A DNA stretch of 64,000 bases, taken from positions 124,001 through 188,000 of the forward strand of contig CAXIUP010000272.1 of NCBI GenBank assembly GCA_964035015.1. The letters run 5' to 3'. The stretch's first letter is position 1; every line of letters starts with the position of its first letter. The DNA comes from Corallium rubrum (taxonomy: Eukaryota; Cnidaria; Anthozoa; Scleralcyonacea; Coralliidae). The translations under genes and the position numbers were made by a program. Of the stretch, positions 30,573 through 41,313 are shown piece after piece. The notes beneath the pieces are model-generated. The model did no database searches. It was not told the DNA's origin and saw only the letters and a list, made by a program, of their open reading frames with translations.

Positions 30573-33500
30573 TTAAGTCTCTAAAAAACCATAAGGAACG
30601 GTGTAAAAATTATTTTTAGCCACACGTTTGTTAAAGGTGAAAGTAAATAATTTCTCCTCATCTTCGATAAAAATATGGTTGATTTTATCGCGCGTTATTT
30701 TATCTGTATATTTAATTTTAATCACCTGCGATTTATCTTCAACACAATTTTTTAATGATTCGAAATTTAACTGTTTTTTTATTTTTTCATTGGTTAAACT
30801 AAAACCTTTTATGTGCACAATTTCGTTATCTAAATTTGTTCGGTACGAATACGACTTCGGACCCGTCGAACAAAATTGAGTGATCCATTCATTTTTTTTT
30901 AACTCATTTGTTAATTCACCTAGATAATTCCCCCTCTTAACTAGCGCGTCGGTAGTTTTACTCGTGTAAATTACGGAGTCGGTGTCAAAATACAAGACTC
31001 GCGCGCCTAAGCTGTCGATCAAGTCGTACAATTTTAAGCGCGCGTAGGCTGTGACAAAACTCGCGATAACCACGTTCCCCGTTTTTAACGGGGTAGTAAC
31101 GACATCGGTTTTTTGATAAGTGACGCGTAGGGTGTTTTCGTTAACAAAATCAGTTGAAGTTAAGTCTACATTCGGGTCGTTCGCTAACGTTATTAACTCG
31201 TGGTAATCAGATAAAAAATCGACTTTCGTATTATTATCGTTTTGCGCAAATTTACCCCAAAGTGAATTTAATATATTTTTTGCTGTGGCTCGTAAACCGG
31301 GGTTATATTCTATCTTATCTTTATCTAATAAAATACCCTCGTTTTTATAATAATCAGCGATATATTTATCAACTTCGGTGTCGATTAAGTTTTTGTTATC
31401 GTCGTAACACTCGTCTGGAAAACCGCTTGCCTCCTGTTTTATTTTTAAAAAACAATTTACAAACTCTTGAAAAATTTTTTCTTGCCGCGGGTAATGGTAA
31501 ATTTCATAAGTTTTAATAATTCGATACCCCTTTTCAACGGCTTTATTTACTTCTACGCTAGACCATGTACCGGAAATACACCGCTCATCTTCGCTATGCG
31601 CACAAGTCGTTAATTGAACCGAACTAGCGCACGTGTGACATAAAGGTTATATTAATCTATCGTTAAGACGAACGGGTAAAACGGGAAAATACAAGTTTTG
31701 CGGTGGTAGAATACGGCATTTTACTAGCCCGAATACTTCAGATATTTTCACACCCTCACATTCTTCTTTAACATATATCGTCGGGTGACCGACAGGATAT
31801 TTATTAGCTTTTTGAACGTAAGGGTATAAAGATGTAAAATCATCGTAATTAATTTTTTCATTCACGGTAGTATTTTTAAACAAGCAAACGGGTGATGTTC
31901 GCCCACCGTAAAGCGCATCTCTCACTTCTAACGGAAGATAAGCTGTGTAAAAATTCCTTTTTTCAACCATGTGTTTTTTTGTAAGTTTACATTCCTCTCG
32001 AAAATCACACTCCCATTTTTCTACTACTTTATACCCGGCTTTTTCCATTCGATGTGTAAATTTTTTCGTAGCCGCGTAAAGATGTGTAAATTTTGTATTA
32101 TTTAAACGGTTAATTTCGTAGGGAAAATAACATTTCGGGCATCCGTGGAAATAGCATCCGTGAAATTGGTAGACGGTGTCGCCACAAAAACCGTCGACAT
32201 AACGACCCAAAATTTGCTTTTCGCCATTTCGCGAACATTTGTACTCTAACATCCCGTTTGCTTCTTCTGCGTTTATTTTATCTAACCACACTAACGCCAC
32301 AACACTTTGATTAGCGCGACCTCTATACCCTGAAGCCGGTATGATACCCACGCATTTTTCTCTTAAAAAATTCATTCGAAATACTTTTAACGTCAAACTC
32401 GCTATGGTGATACATTCTATATCGTAAAAGGGGTTGACACCCGAAGTTTCCCGCATAAACATAGAAAATTTAACACATCCTTTTCGTAAAATATCAACGT
32501 CCGAGCTACAGTAATAATACATTTCTTCTTCAAACACGTATTGTTTTTCTTTTTTTTTCAAATACCATTTTTCAAATTCAACTTTTGTTTTCTCCTCCAT
32601 ATTTTCAAGATCGAAATAATCACGCGCAACAACACATCCTACATATGATAAATCTGTAAATTTATACGGGTGAAACCCTTTAGTTAATTCTTCAAGGCCC
32701 ATTGTTTTTGGAATTTTTGATAATTTCATATGTAAAAATGAAAAGCTATCGAAAAAAGTAATTTTTTTATCAGGGATTTTCAACATCATTATTTTACAAC
32801 CATTCATTATAGTATCGGGATAAATTTTTTTTTCATTGATGAGATATTGGAAAATAAAAATTGTGTCAAATCGCCCACCATTATGCGCTAACCAAACAGA
32901 ATTTTCTTGCCCTAATATAAACTCGCATAATTCCGGTACAGTATTATCTCCTTGAAAAACAAATTCGCGTTTTCCACAGCAAGGTTGAATATTATCATCC
33001 GCGATGTAATTTTTACTTTTTTTAAACTCGATATTTTCACATTTACAACATACTTTCTGCACGACGCAATAATACGGTACCATTAATTTATTCTTATCGA
33101 CGCGCGTTTCAAAATCAAAAAAAAATAAAGTCGGGTTTACAACTTCTTTTTTTTTTATGGATTTCATATAACAAAAATGCGTTTTATCCTTATAGTCGTT
33201 ACAATGAAAACAAAAATGTTTTTTACAATCATGCTTTTTCACATTCTTCGCAGAGAAAAAACGAAATCGGGGGACAATCTTATCGCAGTGTTCGCAAAAA
33301 AACAGGTAGCTACACGGTGTTATTTTCCCGTGGTTAGGTTGCTGAGGGGGAAAAACACGGTGCGTCAAATGAGTTGAAAAACATTTTTTATTATAAAATA
33401 AAATATTGCAATTAGAACACTCAATTTTGCAATCGATAAGACGACATTTAGATTGGTTATAGCAACGTTGACATGTTAAGTGATTATTGCATATATGCGT

Positions 33501-34094
33501 ATCTTTACGTTCAAAATATTTTATGTAACTCATGCATTCAACGCAAAACTTACTTGGAGGTAGTTTTGAAAACTTAACCATGCTTAAAACAACATCGTAA
33601 TGCTTATTATTCAACCACAAACAAACAATATCGTTGGTTAACTTAATTAAATTCCCCTCTTTATCGCAGCGCGAATCATAAATTATGTCATTATCAAATT
33701 TATCCGAATATACTACCAAATCAACACCCTGGTATTTAAGAAAATTCTGATAAACATCGGGGTAATGTTTTGATTTCACACAGCACCCTTCGGATATACC
33801 GCATTTTTCGTAAATATTACGAATCTCATCAATAGTGTACAGCGTATCGACACCGGTGTGGGGGGATCTTTCCATTTGCACGTATCGTGTGTCTTTTTTT
33901 AAGTACGATAACGCTACTAATAAACTAACTACGAAACAACAATTTTTAATAATTTTGTTTAACCCGTTGCACACAGTGTAAAAAACACCCATGCGTTGAT
34001 CGCGACCGTATTTTTCTACATTTTTCCCACCCCCACCACCATCATCATCGCTCCCCCCCATACCCAATCGTCGATATATATTTTTTTTACTCAA
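30573..34094 (-). pseudogene. protein-primed DNA polymerase B, one internal stop
   Basis: Replicative polymerase. The frame runs 1173 codons with a single TAA at 31647-31649 (codon 816). Before it: cysteine-rich fingers (residues ~185-310), ExoI FDFET (326), ExoII AHNGGRFD (403), ExoIII SSDVDIL (529), a VSR-like insert VYQFHGCYFHGC (~641) and motif A DFTSLYP (752). After it: motif B AKNILNSLWGKF (near 31290) and motif C YFDTDSVIY (near 30980), all in the same frame. N-terminal residues 51-67 are hydrophobic. Apart from the stop, no shift is visible despite an A10 run in the coding strand. Confidence 0.85.
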
Positions 34095-34655
34095 TTGTTT
34101 ATTTTTTTTTTATTTTTACTATACGTGTGCGGAAAAGTTTGAATTACAACATTTGTTTCCCACCCGTCAGCGATCAGCGCACGGTTGCTTTGCATCATTT
34201 TTTCAAAAATATTTAGTAAAAAGTTGACGTCAAAATCTTTGAGGTGGAGAACAGCGGTTGAAAAATAAGATTTTGGTGCGTGTCAAAAAATAAAACGCAC
34301 ATAATCATCTTCTGAACTCGTAGAGGCTCGAGCTACGTTCGGCAAATACGTAAACACTAGGCGTAACGATTGAATAAAGGCAATAAAATTCATGCCCGTT
34401 TTTCAGCCATTTTTTCTTCTAAAAAAAGAAAAAAATTTTCTTCTCTCTTCTTTTTTTTCTTCTTTTACCTCACCATCAACGCGATCGATCACAACGTGAT
34501 CTGAATCACGTATATTTATACAATTAAATGTGAAAAAGGGTTTATCTTTAGAACACATTTCCCCCATTTTTTTTAAAAAAAACTAAAAAAAAACAGAAAA
34601 AAAAAATAAAATAAAAAAGCGTCAAGGTTTAGTTTTAGTTTAAAACCAAGAGCCA

Positions 34656-34994
34656 ATGGATTACGACCAAATTCACATCGAGGTTTATTTAAAAAATAAA
34701 AATAACGGCTGTACTCACATCGGGTACGAAATCGTCGATAATGATGCGGAAATATTATTTGCTCCTTTTATCTTAAAAGACTGTCTAAAAGAATTTCAAA
34801 ATAACGAGGGTGAAAATTTAATATTTATTTCAAGTTTTGAATTAACGCAGAGTCTTAATGATATGCGTAAAATAATAATAAACATACCTTCAGATATATT
34901 GTATAAAGTAGAATGTTTAATAAAATTTATTAAACAGAGAGAAAAAATAGAGAATAACCACGAGCTTTACATGGGGATAAGAACAATATTCTAA
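34656..34994 (+). CDS. hypothetical protein, element A
   Basis: 112 residues starting MDYDQIHIEVYLKNK, mixed alpha/beta, with no cysteines of note. It is divergent from PolB across a 560-base T/A-rich gap that may hold promoters for both. Not recognised. Confidence 0.5.
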   Translation: MDYDQIHIEVYLKNKNNGCTHIGYEIVDNDAEILFAPFILKDCLKEFQNNEGENLIFISSFELTQSLNDMRKIIINIPSDILYKVECLIKFIKQREKIENNHELYMGIRTIF

Positions 34995-35013
34995 AAAAAA
35001 AAAAATAAAAAAA

Positions 35014-35580
35014 ATGGTTAAACAAGGTGTGAATAGAGGGGGTCGGAAAATGAGTTTAATTTCACAAAATGTACGGGATGTTCTACAATGTCGAAGCAAC
35101 ACGTTAAAAAGAAAAAGATGTCGAAAAAGAACAGCGCATACGAGTAAATGTTGGATACATCTAGCAAAAGAAAATAACTTACGTGTTAAAAAATCACGTA
35201 TCCCAAACGCTGGTAAAGGCTTGTACGCTTGGAAAAAACCCTTTAGACGTCTCACTGACGTCGCCGCGTACACGGGTAAAAAACCCACAATGAACGAGAT
35301 GGATCGGAAATATGGTCGTAAAACAATCGCGCAATATAGCTTATGCGATGGTCCTCGCCACTGCGTCGACGCTTATAAATCGACACATGGTCCGGCCCGA
35401 TTTTGTAATGATGCAAAAGGATCGCGGTGTAAAAATAACGCTTGTTTTACAGGAACAACAAAACACAATAATCAATTTAAATTACACGCTACGTCGGCTA
35501 TAAAACCCCATCAAGAAATTCTCGCCGACTACGGTGACGAGTACTGGCCGCGTGGATACTTTAAGAAAACACAAAAATGA
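35014..35580 (+). CDS. SET-domain protein (putative lysine methyltransferase)
   Basis: 188 residues. A basic N-terminus with CRSNTLKRKRC...CW is followed by a SET core: RIPNAGKGLYAW is the opening motif, RFCNDA...NNACF corresponds to RF(I/V)NHS...PN, and EILADYGDEYW corresponds to the closing EL-xDYG-xY block with the active-site tyrosine. SET enzymes methylate lysines using S-adenosylmethionine, and small viral versions such as chlorovirus vSET act on histone H3. Here it could alter host chromatin, which is inference. The ATG at 35014 or 35050 may be the start. Confidence 0.75.
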   Translation: MVKQGVNRGGRKMSLISQNVRDVLQCRSNTLKRKRCRKRTAHTSKCWIHLAKENNLRVKKSRIPNAGKGLYAWKKPFRRLTDVAAYTGKKPTMNEMDRKYGRKTIAQYSLCDGPRHCVDAYKSTHGPARFCNDAKGSRCKNNACFTGTTKHNNQFKLHATSAIKPHQEILADYGDEYWPRGYFKKTQK

Positions 35581-35828
35581 GTAAAAACCGAAGAAACACG
35601 GGTTTTCGAGGAAAAAGAAGACAAAGAGGCGGAAAAAAAATTCAAAAAGTAATAAAAATTATGAAAGATTTTGAATCTGCCAAAAAAAAAATTATAAAAA
35701 AAATAAAAAGCGGAGCGGTTAAAGTGAAAAAATTTTAAAAAAAACAATTTGGTGGTCTGGTGCAACCGGATGTAGACACATATCAGCAATTTGGAGGAAG
35801 AATGCCTAATAAATATTATTTACAATAA
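35577..35828 (+). pseudogene. small basic virion-core-like protein, frame-broken
   Basis: The ATG overlaps the SET stop (ATGA). The first 53 codons are very basic (FRGKRRQRGGKKIQK) and stop at 35738 beside an A8 run. The neighbouring frame continues with QFGGLVQPDVD and QQFGGRMPNKYY to 35828. The two FGG sites resemble adenain cleavage sites, as in the other core-like genes. A one-base shift in the A run is the likely cause. Confidence 0.45.
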
Positions 35829-35900
35829 TTTTTAAAAATCAATAAAAAAACCCAGAAAAAACCCAAAAAAAATGTGTAGTCTTTTTTTTTATATTTTTAT

Positions 35901-36542
35901 TTAAAAAAAATTATCGGAATAAATTACACGTGTTTCATACGTTACGTAGGGTAATTGGGCCACACCGTATTTTACACTCTTTTTCGTTTTAATGTATTCT
36001 GTAAATTCAATATGTTGAAGTAAAATTAAATCGTCGTCTCTGGGTAAATCATATTTTAAATTGTCAATTTTAACTGAACTTGAAAACATAGGTAAACTAA
36101 AATACGCGTCTTTTGAATTTCGAGGAATTATTTGACCCGGTGTTATATGGTTCTCAACATAACCCGGTTTTATTTTCAACAAAGCTTTATTTACTTGAAG
36201 TATAGTGAAGAAAATACTACCATTTTCTTCACTCGCCACATTTTTAGAAATTTTTATTTCTATAGAATCAATAATTTTTCTTTTTTCCCACGCGTCTACA
36301 TCGGGAGTATGCGTTAAAGAAAATGAATAGGCATTTTGATTTCGCGATCCTGAATTTATAGATGTAAAAGTAATAACTCTCGTTTTCTCATTAACATAAG
36401 GTTCGATAATAGCACCTTGACGCGCACTTTGTTCTCGAAAATGATATTTGTGATCGGCACGTTTCACTGGTATTTTCCCATACTCGTCTGCTGAATGAAA
36501 CCAAAAACGCGGATTTTTTATAATAATTTTTTTATCAGCCAT
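35901..36542 (-). CDS. hypothetical protein, element A
   Basis: 213 residues starting MADKKIIIKNPRFWFHS and ending ETRVIYSDNFF. It is predicted beta-rich (VITFTSINSG, IDSIEIKIS) with no cysteines and no membrane segment. A beta-rich protein of this size in the right arm could be structural, but no family was recognised. Confidence 0.55.
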   Translation of the reverse strand: MADKKIIIKNPRFWFHSADEYGKIPVKRADHKYHFREQSARQGAIIEPYVNEKTRVITFTSINSGSRNQNAYSFSLTHTPDVDAWEKRKIIDSIEIKISKNVASEENGSIFFTILQVNKALLKIKPGYVENHITPGQIIPRNSKDAYFSLPMFSSSVKIDNLKYDLPRDDDLILLQHIEFTEYIKTKKSVKYGVAQLPYVTYETRVIYSDNFF

Positions 36543-36697
36543 AAGAATACAAAATTTTATCTCTTTTTTTTGTATCGTGTGTTAAATCGGCAAGTTGTGC
36601 TGCGAAAAGCCTAACCTCGTATAAAGAACAATGAACATTATGTCTTACATGTTCCCTGCAGATCTTTATATCTTTAAGAAAATATCTAGCTATTTTC

Positions 36698-37165
36698 TCA
36701 TTTTTCCACACCGAAATGTTCTAAATTTACACATTCCACACCCATTAGTGCGCATAAATCAGATTCAATTTTACCCCCTTTATAACCAAATAAAATCTCG
36801 GGTTTTCCACTAAAATTTTTTTTAAATTCGTCTAAAAATTCCGCCTGACTGTAATATCGTGGGTTTTTTCGATAATTATATAACTTTAACCCGTGAATCT
36901 GAAATTGATGATAAATGGTGCGTTTATCTTGTTTACTCATTGTTCCGTAATCTTGAGCATCTTCGATAAAACAATGAAACATTTCATATCTACCACTATC
37001 CATATAAAACAGCGAAACCTCGCGAAAATAAACCAGTGAATTGATGCGATAACATTCACAATCCATAATATGCGTAACATTTTTTAATATTTCTTCTCCT
37101 TTTACACCAAATAAATCAACATGATTTTTCACCTTGTTAAACTCGCTGTCGTAACGCGAGTACAT
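36698..37165 (-). CDS. RNase H-like fold protein of invertebrate DNA elements (putative)
   Basis: 155 residues. The arrangement HIMDCECYR (first acid), a strand-helix body with YHQFQIHGLKLYNY, and then EILFGYKGGKIESDLCALMGVECVNLEHFG fits a family of short proteins in invertebrate DNA elements. That pattern is a D-containing first strand, H-GL-W-like middle and (Y/F)KGxxK...DL end, and it looks like an RNase H/exonuclease fold. A substrate cannot be stated. The gene is intact, with a clean ATG. Confidence 0.45.
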   Translation of the reverse strand: MYSRYDSEFNKVKNHVDLFGVKGEEILKNVTHIMDCECYRINSLVYFREVSLFYMDSGRYEMFHCFIEDAQDYGTMSKQDKRTIYHQFQIHGLKLYNYRKNPRYYSQAEFLDEFKKNFSGKPEILFGYKGGKIESDLCALMGVECVNLEHFGVEK

Positions 37166-37188
37166 CTTACAACAGAATGATTAAAAAA

Positions 37189-37652
37189 TCAAAAATCCAA
37201 CAATTTTTCTTTAAAATAATCAAAATTATCTTTACATAATTTACGCATGTGCGTTTCGCATTTCAACATTTTTAATATATTAGTAACAAGTGTCACATCG
37301 TACATGGGAAAAGTTTGTTTAACATCAGTAATAAAAATATCACGCAGTTCAACCGGGTTTATTTCGTTGATGGCGGCTTCGATAAACAGTTCAACTTTTT
37401 CTTCCTGTGTAATGACACAACCACAGCGGTCGAAGTAAACCTTGTTAATATTCTTACTTATCAGTTCCAGAAAATATCGTTCAAACACCTCGATCTCATG
37501 TTTATGTTGCAGTTGTGCTGGTGATGATGATGGCGATAATGTCGATAATGAATCTTCTTCTTCTTCTTCTGCTTCTCTCTTTTCCTTTTTTTTTTCTCCT
37601 CGGCAAGCACTGATTTATCAAAATCTGCAGAACATACAAACACACGCTTCAT
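37189..37652 (-). pseudogene. hypothetical protein, frame-broken at an A9 run
   Basis: The ATG at 37652 gives MKRVFVCSADFDKSV and then reaches AEEKKK. After the A9 run near 37595 the next frame carries an acidic segment, a Ser/Pro linker and the 99-residue tail (MFERYFLELISKN...KEKLLDF) that ends at 37189. The tail is helical and charged. Not recognised. Confidence 0.45.
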
Positions 37653-37922
37653 CGCGATATAATGGGTTACACAGCAAAAAACTCTTTTATAAATTCTCAT
37701 AAAAAAATTCCTTATTTTTTTATAAAAAATGTTTCTTAAAAAAAAATTATAAAACAAAAAAATTTTTTTTTCTGATCATTCTCAAACTGGTTTTTTCTTG
37801 ACTCGCACTCGACTCACATTTTAGGTATGTATATGTGTGTTGTGTATGTATGTGTTTGCTTACTTCGATTAATTGGTGTATGATATTATTATTATTATGG
37901 TCTCTCTCACACAGAGTTCTCG

Positions 37923-39355
37923 ATGAATAAACGTTCAAGAGAAAATGAAGAAGAAGGAAATAAACGTCGTCGTCGAAAAGAAAAAGAAACACCCAGCGGA
38001 AAAGAAGAAGAAGAAGAAGAAGAAGAAGAAGAAGAAGAAGAAGAAGAAGAAGAAGAAGAAGAAGAAGAAGAAGAAGAAGAAGAAGAAGAAGAAGAAGAAG
38101 AAGAAGAAGAAGAAGAAGAAGAAGAAGAAGAAGAAGAAGAAGAAGAAGAAGAAGAAGAAGAAGAAGAAGAAGAAGAAGAAGAAGAAGAAGAAGAAGAAGA
38201 AGAAGAAGAAGAAGAAGAAGAAGAAACACCCACCGTTGATTTATTAAAAATGGTACTGATGTTCACATGTCATTTTCGTTTTTTTCCCAACCGAGAAATC
38301 GGTCTGCTCTACTGGCTAATGGGTTTGGCGGATATATACGAAGGAGGCTACATAAGGCTGGTTCCACAACATTCAAACAACGATACGTTCACCCCCTGGG
38401 AGATCCCACATCAATATTGGCGGTACTATGGCGGGAACGTATACCGTGGTCATAACAGTCTATCTCATGTCATCGTTAGATATGAAAATATTTATTTAAC
38501 AATACCATATATGCAAAGAAGAGATGAAAGGTGGTGTATTAAAAATCAGCGCCACCAACTATTATTAGTGAAAGACGAACGATTTTTTTTTCATTCTTTC
38601 CTAAAAGAGGATGTGTAATATATAATTCTTTTTATTTCCCTATACTACCCGGCCGATTTGAACCATGGCATGCTGAGATTTACCATCGAGTAGCGATTAT
38701 AAATAACAATAGTATGCATATACCCTACAGTTTCTGGATATATAGAAGTTGTTGGAATACGTGCAGCTCATTACACGCTATATTTTCGTATATATATAAA
38801 AAATACGGTGATGAAGGTGTAAGTATGGCGATCTATTTATACTGCAAATCACCAAATTTTTTCCACCAAGCGCTCAAGTGCAGAAACGGTGAGATAAGTG
38901 TGACTTTTTTGTTAAATTTAACCTGTTGTTTTATTTGTTTTTGCGAAAACCACAACCCGCGCAGTATGATAAGCAAAAAATCACATACTTACGACATTAG
39001 TAAAATTGTTTCGCAAAACAAAAATCTTGAAATATGCCGTTTTAAAAATTGTAAGTTAAAAAATACCGCGTTATCAGATACATGTGAATTTGAAATGTTT
39101 GACTATGACACAGTGTCAAAAAAATCAATAAAAAAAATAAAAAAAAACATAACGCTTCTTTCAGAGCCGGTTATCACATTAACTAATCTTGAGCCGGGGG
39201 AATATATTTTTACCCAAGAGACGACAATTCACGCGATAAGTGTCAAATACATAGACAACGTCAACAATGCCGACTTAAGAGATTTTATTAGGAGTTTCTT
39301 CACATGTGTATTTGCTAGCTATGGTTTTATTGATTATTTAAAAAAATTACTCTAA
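37923..39355 (+). pseudogene. fused paralogue of the 13131/13946 genes with 74-Glu tract, frameshifted
   Basis: N-terminus MNKRSRENEEEGNKRRRR, then 74 consecutive glutamates, then REIGLLYW and YEGGYI, which match the 13131 gene. The frame stops at 38618. The next frame, open across a T9 run at 38582-38590, carries the rest: FCENHNP, then EICRFKNCK matching the 13946 gene, and a tail of its own to 39355. One T-run change therefore separates the halves. Two adjacent genes at 13 kb are one gene here. Confidence 0.55.
38004..38225 (+). repeat. (GAA)74 microsatellite
   Basis: 222 bases of pure GAA, coding for 74 glutamates in the plus frame. Antisense and shifted frames give poly-Ser, poly-Leu and poly-Lys shadows. 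Confidence 0.95.
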
Positions 39356-39943
39356 TATATATTTCAAATTATTAAACAGGGGTGGTATGTGCGATTTTCT
39401 ATCTTCAAAAACACGCTGTCCTTCTTTACATTGTAATATTTCTAGTTGGTTACATAACATTTTGTGTTGTTTAAAAGATTTTACCTTACATGATAAATTA
39501 TCTCTCAATATAGCGTGTAAAGCTTTTCCTACCCGACCATTGCCGTCACCAAACGGGTGTATATATTCAAATATATAATATATTCGGGTGGGTAGCAAAT
39601 TCAACTCGTCATCCTCATCCCTAATTCTACGATAATGTTCATCTAATAACGTCATGTAAATTTCGATATACTCAGGAGAAGGTGGTGTGTGGTTCCCACA
39701 ATATCTGTAATTTATTGAATATTCACCCCCATTGTAATTTTTCATACAACGCTTATGTAAATAAACGCATATTTCACTTATTTGCATTTGTTCTCGATAT
39801 GATTTTTTTAACCGGTAAAAATCACTTAAACCACGAGCATATTTTGCACAAATATAAAAAAAATATTCATCCTCTTCATTTTCTTCCATGAGCACAACAT
39901 AGTACGAAAATATTTTGATTTTTAAATGATGTTCCAAATTCAT
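39347..39943 (-). CDS. Fic-domain protein (putative AMP-transferase)
   Basis: 198 residues from the ATG at 39943. The motif HPFGDGNGRVGKAL near residue 133 is a complete Fic signature HPFx(D/E)GNGR, including the catalytic histidine. Fic enzymes transfer AMP or related groups from nucleotides to Ser/Thr/Tyr of target proteins. Upstream EDELNLLPTRIYYIFEYI fits the helix before the motif. I see no inhibitory (S/T)xxxE(G/N) helix with certainty. It overlaps the previous gene by ATGA and ends 9 bases inside the convergent gene. The function in a virus is unknown. Confidence 0.8.
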   Translation of the reverse strand: MNLEHHLKIKIFSYYVVLMEENEEDEYFFYICAKYARGLSDFYRLKKSYREQMQISEICVYLHKRCMKNYNGGEYSINYRYCGNHTPPSPEYIEIYMTLLDEHYRRIRDEDDELNLLPTRIYYIFEYIHPFGDGNGRVGKALHAILRDNLSCKVKSFKQHKMLCNQLEILQCKEGQRVFEDRKSHIPPLFNNLKYILE

Positions 39944-40276
39944 TTCTTCTTCACCCCCCAATATCCGGTGTCAAATTCCGCGTCAATGCACTGGTTAAGG
40001 TGTAGACAAGTTAATCTTGTAGTATTTCTAATCAAAAATTCTTCTTCTTTCTCCACGCCTTCAAAAAATACGATGAGCAGCGAATACGCAATAATATCCC
40101 CGAATATAGCGTTGAATTTTCTCGTAAATATCAGGCAATTGCGTCTTCAAAATATGAACGCTTATATTTTCTAAAAGATTTCTTTGTTGCAACACACATT
40201 CTTCAATTTTTTTCTTAAATACATCATCAAGCGTAACAACACCGCTTTTATTCACTTCCTCTATTATAAACTCCAT
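39940..40276 (-). pseudogene. hypothetical protein upstream of Fic, frame-broken
   Basis: The ATG at 40276 gives MEFIIEEVNKSGVVTLDDVF, helical, to a stop at 40061 just after a T6 run. The neighbouring frame runs on (VEKEEEFLIRNTT) and ends at a TGA that overlaps the Fic start. The tight overlap suggests the two were made together; whether it inhibits Fic, as small partners do in bacteria, is speculation. Confidence 0.4.
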
Positions 40277-40398
40277 TACAAAACAACACAAAAAACATCG
40301 CTTTTTTTTTTATACCCTCTATTTTTAAAACCCATTACAAAAAACTAAAAAAACATCAAGATTTTTTTTTTTTTAAACTACCCTTAAAAAATATAATT

Positions 40399-41313
40399 TT
40401 ACTTTTTTTTACCTAGCTTCTCCGGCAACGTATACCGTGCCGCTATCATCTCTAATGTGGCGAGCTTATCTTTCACTTTGACTAATTTTTTTTTTTTTTT
40501 TTGTTTTTCATTATATATGTATTTGAGTTCTTTAAATTTATTTTCTGCGGTGACTACTACGTCTTTATCGTATCTATTTAATATGGCGTACGTGTCAATA
40601 AGTATATCTTTTTTTTTAAAACACAGTGTTCTTCTATAATTTTTTCTATCTATATGTTCTTCTAAGCCATTAAAATCTAATTCGGAATATGCACGTCTTA
40701 AAACATCAATGTTTTTACCCATACTTGGTTGAGTCGGTTGAACCGCCACTGGTTGAGTCGGGCGAAGCGCTGTTTGGGATGTAGATTCGGTCGGAATCGC
40801 GGTTGGAAAGATGAAATTAAAGTCTCCTAGATCAGCACCAGCGCTACTACCACATCCTATATTTCCTGTACAAACCACTTCTTCTACTTCTTCTTCGCCG
40901 GGTGCGTTGACGTCTCGCGTATATATATGTGGTGTTTCACCATCGCTATCGGGAAGAGGTGACAAAGCCGGTAACCCGCTGCTGTTGTGTAATTCAGTAA
41001 AGAATTCCGATACCACAGTACGAGTTTTTTCACTCTCTTCTTCTAACCACCGTCGCTCTTTCTCGATTGCTTTATCGCGTTCTTCCTCCAACAACGCGAC
41101 GCGTTCTCTCTCGAGCCTGAGAACAGACTCTCTCCGTTTCGCAGCTGCTGCTGCTGCTGCTACTCGCTCCTCTTCAACCTTCGCAGCAGCAGCCGCGCGT
41201 TTTTCCTCCTCTAACTTTTCTTTCGCCAACCGTTCATTGTTTATTCTCATCACTTCTTTCATATCGATCTGGTTTTCGCCAATAAATTTATAAAAGACAG
41301 AGAGCTCATCCAT
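40399..41313 (-). CDS. long coiled-coil protein
   Basis: 304 residues. Residues ~25-105 are a continuous Glu/Ala/Arg-rich coiled coil (EEEKRAAAAAKVEEERVAAA). A disordered Pro/Thr/Gln linker with TQPVAVQPTQPS follows, and then a basic C-terminal globular part (RKNYRRTLCFKKKDILID...KKKKKLVK). The layout suits a scaffold or fibre-like protein. No family was recognised. Confidence 0.6.
   Translation of the reverse strand: MDELSVFYKFIGENQIDMKEVMRINNERLAKEKLEEEKRAAAAAKVEEERVAAAAAAAKRRESVLRLERERVALLEEERDKAIEKERRWLEEESEKTRTVVSEFFTELHNSSGLPALSPLPDSDGETPHIYTRDVNAPGEEEVEEVVCTGNIGCGSSAGADLGDFNFIFPTAIPTESTSQTALRPTQPVAVQPTQPSMGKNIDVLRRAYSELDFNGLEEHIDRKNYRRTLCFKKKDILIDTYAILNRYDKDVVVTAENKFKELKYIYNEKQKKKKKLVKVKDKLATLEMIAARYTLPEKLGKKK

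Noticed and set aside
37747-38266. Poly-Leu and poly-Ser minus-strand ORFs and the poly-Lys plus ORF
   Set aside because: Shadow frames of the (GAA)74 tract.
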